DNA from: Bibersteinia trehalosi
Lineage (GTDB): Bacteria; Pseudomonadota; Gammaproteobacteria; Enterobacterales; Pasteurellaceae
Direction of reading: 5' to 3'
NCBI RefSeq assembly: GCF_004346205.1
Contig: NZ_SMAM01000001.1
Location: 371,026-435,025, forward strand
DNA: 64,000 nucleotides
Below, piece after piece: positions 60,637 to 64,000 of this stretch. The number at the start of each line of letters is the position of its first letter. Position 1 is the first letter of the stretch. Under the pieces are notes generated by a model. That model worked only from the letters and a program-made list of their open reading frames with translations. It did not search any database and was not told where the DNA came from. The translations under genes were made by a program, and so were the position numbers.

Positions 60637-61927
60637 TTTTCCACTCCATTCAAAAGTTTAAATTTTTCATATTCATTTTCTGAAAATTTATTACTAATAC
60701 TATCTATAGCATTTCCTACTCCTACAGGAACTGAGCTAGGTTCTACAAACCGAGTAATTGGGCTTCCCACTTTAATCGGCTCTGTTCTCAGGCTATTTCC
60801 ATAAGTGTTAATATTTTTACCTAAGGTATTTTCAACTCCTTTACCAAACCCATAGCCTAATGTGCTTGTTACTGTTTTTACTCCTGCATTTTCTAAACCA
60901 CCTTCTAAGAAGCCTACTCCTAAATTCCAAGCTGTATAAGCTTTAAAGCTAAAATCTTTAGTTACATAGGCTTCTGCCATATCTTTTGCAGTATCTTTTA
61001 AGCTGACCTCTCCACTAGCAAGATATTGAGAACCAGCACTTACTGCACCATTCGCGCCGACAATCAAGCGAGTTGATGGCGAAGATAAATCAAATAAATT
61101 TTTCCCTATCTTTGTAAGCCCTAATCCCGAATAAACGTAATATTCAGGTACAACTGGCTCTGCCCCTAATTCTCGTCCAAATACTTTATAATCATTTGAA
61201 AGTACTGAAATATTTGGATATTCAAATTTTGCACTAAATTCATAGGCATTCGTTTTTTCAGTTCTTACTGCACTAGCTGCTTGATCAATTCCTTTTTCTA
61301 ATGCTTCTCGTAAAGTAGGATCGTTTTCCAGTCTATTTCGTACATTAGGATCAGCTAAAGCCCTCTCAATATTAGTAATAGTCTCGTGCCCTACTAAAGC
61401 CTGACTTGGTTCAATTTTAGCTTCAGCCTTGTTTGTATTCATCACTCTTGCCATCCAGCCAGAACCATCAAATTGTACATTTGTTCTAGCGTAATCAAAA
61501 CCATCCTGTGCTGCTTTAGTATGTTCTGCACAGGCTTCACTACTACCGCCAAGACGACAAGCCGCTTTTAAGTTTTCGCTATTTGCCCGATTAACATCGG
61601 AAAATTCGTCTTTTACTCCTTTGATACATTCTTGATTATCTCCGCAAGTGGCGATTTCTCGTTTGTAGTCTATCCAGTCTTGTTTAGAAAGATAGTTATT
61701 CTCCACCGCTCTCTTAAGGTGTTGTTGGCTGTGTTGTTTATTTGACCTCTTGTTGGAAGCGAAAAATCTACAAGCGGTCGTTTTTCAGAAAAATTTTGCA
61801 AAATGGAAACAACATCCACAGTATCAGCAGAAATGACTTTAGACTTTCCGGCTGATTTAGCAAGTTCAGATACTACAACGAATTGTTGAGTTGCCCTGTT
61901 GAAAATAACTTGATGGATGTTGTTCAT
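60633..61927 (-). pseudogene. cdiA: ESPR region joined out of frame to a VENN-CdiA-CT toxin module
   Basis: ATG 61927 opens a second ESPR segment (MNNIHQVIFNRATQQFVVVSEL, about 35 residues), whose frame ends at 61670. From about 61716 a different frame reads RAVENNYLSKQDW, the VENN junction, and continues for 357 codons to 60633. The N-terminal part (CGDNQECIKGVKDEF, CRLGGSSEACAEH) is a typical cytoplasm-entry region. The C-terminal part (about 60640-61000) is glycine-rich and unrecognised. Without its in-frame signal, this module would be silent unless a frameshift or recombination restores it. Its immunity gene follows immediately. Confidence 0.75.
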
Positions 61928-61993
61928 ATTTACTTTTTAAAAAGTGCAAAATACCTAACAAAACTAACCGCTTGTAATTTGTGTTAGATCGTA

Positions 61994-62009
61994 CTAGCGT
62001 GGACGCTAG
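61994..62009. repeat. Short perfect hairpin downstream of cdiI
   Basis: CTAGCGT-GG-ACGCTAG. Together with nearby GCTCGTGCC text it resembles the other palindromes separating CDI modules. The flanking 61928-62025 contains no gene. Confidence 0.6.
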
Positions 62010-62025
62010 CAATATATACTTCAGG

Positions 62026-62508
62026 CTAATCCTTGCTCGTGCCAAAACAACCAGTTGTTCTACCACTAAATTTAGAGCTTGTTGAATTTGGTGATTGAAT
62101 ATACTTTTTTATCATAAAATAAACATCTAAATTACTTTTTAGCCCACCATTAAGTAATAAGAAAACTCTCATTGCTCGCTTCATATAAACAAGCAACTCT
62201 AAATAAGGGATTCTCTCCTCGTATTCATACCCTATAAAAAAAATAACATCATTACTATATGAAATAAAATCAATCCCATATATTTCCCCTCTGAATTCTG
62301 ATTTGTTCAATATGCACCTAAATAACTCTATCAAATTAATATCATTATATGCAAAAGCAAATAATGTACACAAATGACTTCTACATTTTTTAAAATACAT
62401 TTTTTTATAAAATAATGTTTCAGGCTCTATATTTCCATACCTAAGTTTCTCACATAATGATAATTCATATAGTTTATACTCTGATTTATTTAGATGATGG
62501 ATGAACAT
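62026..62508 (-). CDS. cdiI: CDI immunity protein for the EndoU-like toxin
   Basis: 160 residues from ATG 62508 (MFIHHLNKSEYKLYELSL); an in-frame start at 62520 adds four residues. The start overlaps the cdiA stop by 23 bp. Soluble, AT-rich, with aromatic-rich FFIGYEYEERIPYLELLVYMKRAMRVF. I recognise no named family. Position and overlap make immunity to the preceding toxin the best reading. Confidence 0.7.
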   Translation of the reverse strand: MFIHHLNKSEYKLYELSLCEKLRYGNIEPETLFYKKMYFKKCRSHLCTLFAFAYNDINLIELFRCILNKSEFRGEIYGIDFISYSNDVIFFIGYEYEERIPYLELLVYMKRAMRVFLLLNGGLKSNLDVYFMIKKYIQSPNSTSSKFSGRTTGCFGTSKD

Positions 62509-64000
62509 TTCTAACCTCACCTGTATTTGGATCTATATATACTCTGAATCTAATGCCATCATAGGTTACTGAATAGTTTTTAAAACCTTGTCTATCAATA
62601 TGATCTCTATAACTGGTTGCTACAGCATCTTTAGCTAAGTTATACATTGAGTTATCATTGTATATAGAACTATCATATACTGTTTTAGGCTCTTTTATAT
62701 TTTTAAACCCGATATTATTCCCTTTTCCATCAAAAGCTGGAATTTGGTAATAAATATCATATATCCCATTGTAGGGAGTAGGTATTATATCTCTGATTTT
62801 TCCATTAATCTCGTTGCTATATAATGATGAGACAAATTTATCTAAGTTGTGTCCTCCTTTTATACCTTTTCTGTCAAACCCGTGTTCATTTGATAAATGA
62901 AATTTAATTTGTTCATTCATTGGTACATATTGGTCATATTTTCCAAATCTAGATCCACTATATGAAGAAATTCCATTTGATAAAAAATCTCCCCATAATG
63001 AAATTTTATTGACTATATTTTCAGATAGCCCTGCATATCTAGAAAAATCCGCATTTGCCTTCACTTTTGCATTTTTCAGCACATCATATCTGTCTGAAAA
63101 ACTTGTGACTTTTTCATAATCTTCAGAATAAAGATCTGAATAACGAGTATAAGTCGGGTAGTTATAACCTGTCGGAGTATATTCTGCCCCTGAGTAGCTG
63201 AATTTATCTCGTTCGAGTTTTTGCCGCTCTACTTGGCATTCAGCAGACAGACGGTTTCCTTCACAAGCTGAAATTAAAGCAATATCACTTTCTCTATCTT
63301 TACGGTTAATTGCATCAAGCTCAGACTTCTCTGCGTCTGTAATCGTGCCGGTTTGAAGTTTGCCTTCTAAAACACGTTTTCGTTCCGCCTCCTGTCGAGA
63401 TAGGTAGTTATTCTCCACCGCCCGCTTCGCCGTTCCTGCCCCAAACACCGTATCCGCCGTTGTGCCGCCTGCAAGGTTGCCCGATACCGCCCCCGCAAGT
63501 TGTCCCGCTACTTTTAACAGGTTTTTCTCTTCGGTAGTGAGTTCGTTCGGTTGTTTGTTGAACACTGTTTCAGCCAGTAACATTGCACTGCCTTCGCCGA
63601 CTAAACCAGCCACCGCCCCTGCACCAACGTTGTTGCCTGATACCCCAGCTTCTAATGCAGAAAGGGCGGCGTGCGCCAGTAAATTTGCCGTTTTGCTGTC
63701 TTTCGTTAGCTCGTGGATTTGGGCATTCAGCTCCGGGGAAAGCGCCGCTACTGCCACTTGCCCTGCACTGCCGCCACTTAGCACTGCGCCAAGTGTTGCC
63801 ACTGCAGCCTCCATTTGCCGTCTTTTCGAGCCACCTTCTTCCCAAGCTTTATCTTTGGTTTCTTTGGCTCTTTTATCGGCATAGCTATTCGCTGCTTCGC
63901 TGAGGTTGCCAAGCGCATTGCTAATAGAGGCTTGCTCTTTCAGAACTTTGTTAATATCCTTCGGCTGTGCCACCTGTCGATTTGCTTGGCTTAAATCCGT
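62486..64000 (-). CDS. cdiA: CdiA C-terminal region with EndoU-like toxin (5' part outside window)
   Basis: Open to the window edge. The pretoxin region (AAVATLGAVLSGGSAGQVAV, GLVGEGSAMLLAE, about 63450-63830) ends at the junction AKRAVENNYLS, with VENN at 63418-63407. After a variable entry region, the last 130 residues have an EndoU pattern: a histidine in SNEHGF, a second in IKGGHN eleven residues later, NGIYDIYYQI, a lysine in IKEPKTVYDSS, and the closing GIRFRVYIDPNTGEVRNVHPS. This would be an RNase delivered into neighbouring cells. The family call rests on motif spacing, not a search. cdiB and the filament lie upstream, outside the window. Confidence 0.85.
   Translation of the reverse strand, partial: TDLSQANRQVAQPKDINKVLKEQASISNALGNLSEAANSYADKRAKETKDKAWEEGGSKRRQMEAAVATLGAVLSGGSAGQVAVAALSPELNAQIHELTKDSKTANLLAHAALSALEAGVSGNNVGAGAVAGLVGEGSAMLLAETVFNKQPNELTTEEKNLLKVAGQLAGAVSGNLAGGTTADTVFGAGTAKRAVENNYLSRQEAERKRVLEGKLQTGTITDAEKSELDAINRKDRESDIALISACEGNRLSAECQVERQKLERDKFSYSGAEYTPTGYNYPTYTRYSDLYSEDYEKVTSFSDRYDVLKNAKVKANADFSRYAGLSENIVNKISLWGDFLSNGISSYSGSRFGKYDQYVPMNEQIKFHLSNEHGFDRKGIKGGHNLDKFVSSLYSNEINGKIRDIIPTPYNGIYDIYYQIPAFDGKGNNIGFKNIKEPKTVYDSSIYNDNSMYNLAKDAVATSYRDHIDRQGFKNYSVTYDGIRFRVYIDPNTGEVRNVHPSSK

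Overview
The window reads as chromosomal DNA of a Pasteurellaceae bacterium of the Actinobacillus/Mannheimia/Bibersteinia type. Evidence: frequent copies of the uptake-sequence core ACAAGCGGT (often as inverted pairs forming terminators), AT-rich coding sequence, and family-typical blocks such as tyrR-sapABCD, rpsB-tsf-pyrH, hflD-purB, torY/torZ and an H. influenzae-like acrRAB. I cannot fix the species from the sequence alone.

Layout. 1-3.7 kb: a type III restriction-modification locus (res, cut by the window edge, and mod) preceded by a (GCAAC)18 repeat tract. 3.8-8.8 kb: acrB, acrA, acrR efflux operon. 9-11.7 kb: proB, a TSUP exporter, nth. 11.7-20 kb: a respiratory/methionine cluster on the minus strand, comprising a LuxR-HTH/periplasmic-binding-fold regulator, pentaheme torY, mesX (DUF1852), mesD and the Tat-exported molybdoenzyme torZ/mtsZ, with FNR-like sites. 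20-30 kb: fdhE, serS, smpB, lon, hflD, purB, glpR, ubiA, tRNA-Leu(CAA) and a truncated transposase. 30.8-44 kb (minus strand): topA, then tyrR-sapABCD (no sapF), then rpsB-tsf-pyrH, then glmU. 44-52 kb: a type I restriction-modification locus (hsdM, hsdS, an Abi-C-like gene, hsdR) invaded by a REP-associated tyrosine transposase and its GTAG-type REP hairpins. hsdM carries (ACAGC)19 directly after its start and is out of frame as sequenced. 52-58 kb: asnS, hpt, slt, tyrP. 58-64 kb (minus strand): a contact-dependent growth inhibition (CDI) locus. It holds the 3' end of cdiA with an EndoU-like toxin, its immunity gene, a displaced VENN-toxin module fused out of frame to a second ESPR signal region, a membrane immunity candidate, two further orphan immunity candidates, and a decayed ESPR-filament fragment, all separated by palindromic repeats.

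How the parts fit. Two restriction-modification systems carry pentanucleotide tracts, which suggests that DNA methylation, and possibly gene expression, varies between cells. TorY/TorZ would pass quinol electrons to periplasmic N- or S-oxides. The MesX/MesD pair between them suggests a theme of methionine salvage and synthesis, possibly sensed by the unusual regulator next door. TyrR is encoded with the Sap transporter, and a candidate TyrR box overlaps the tyrP promoter at 57.9 kb.
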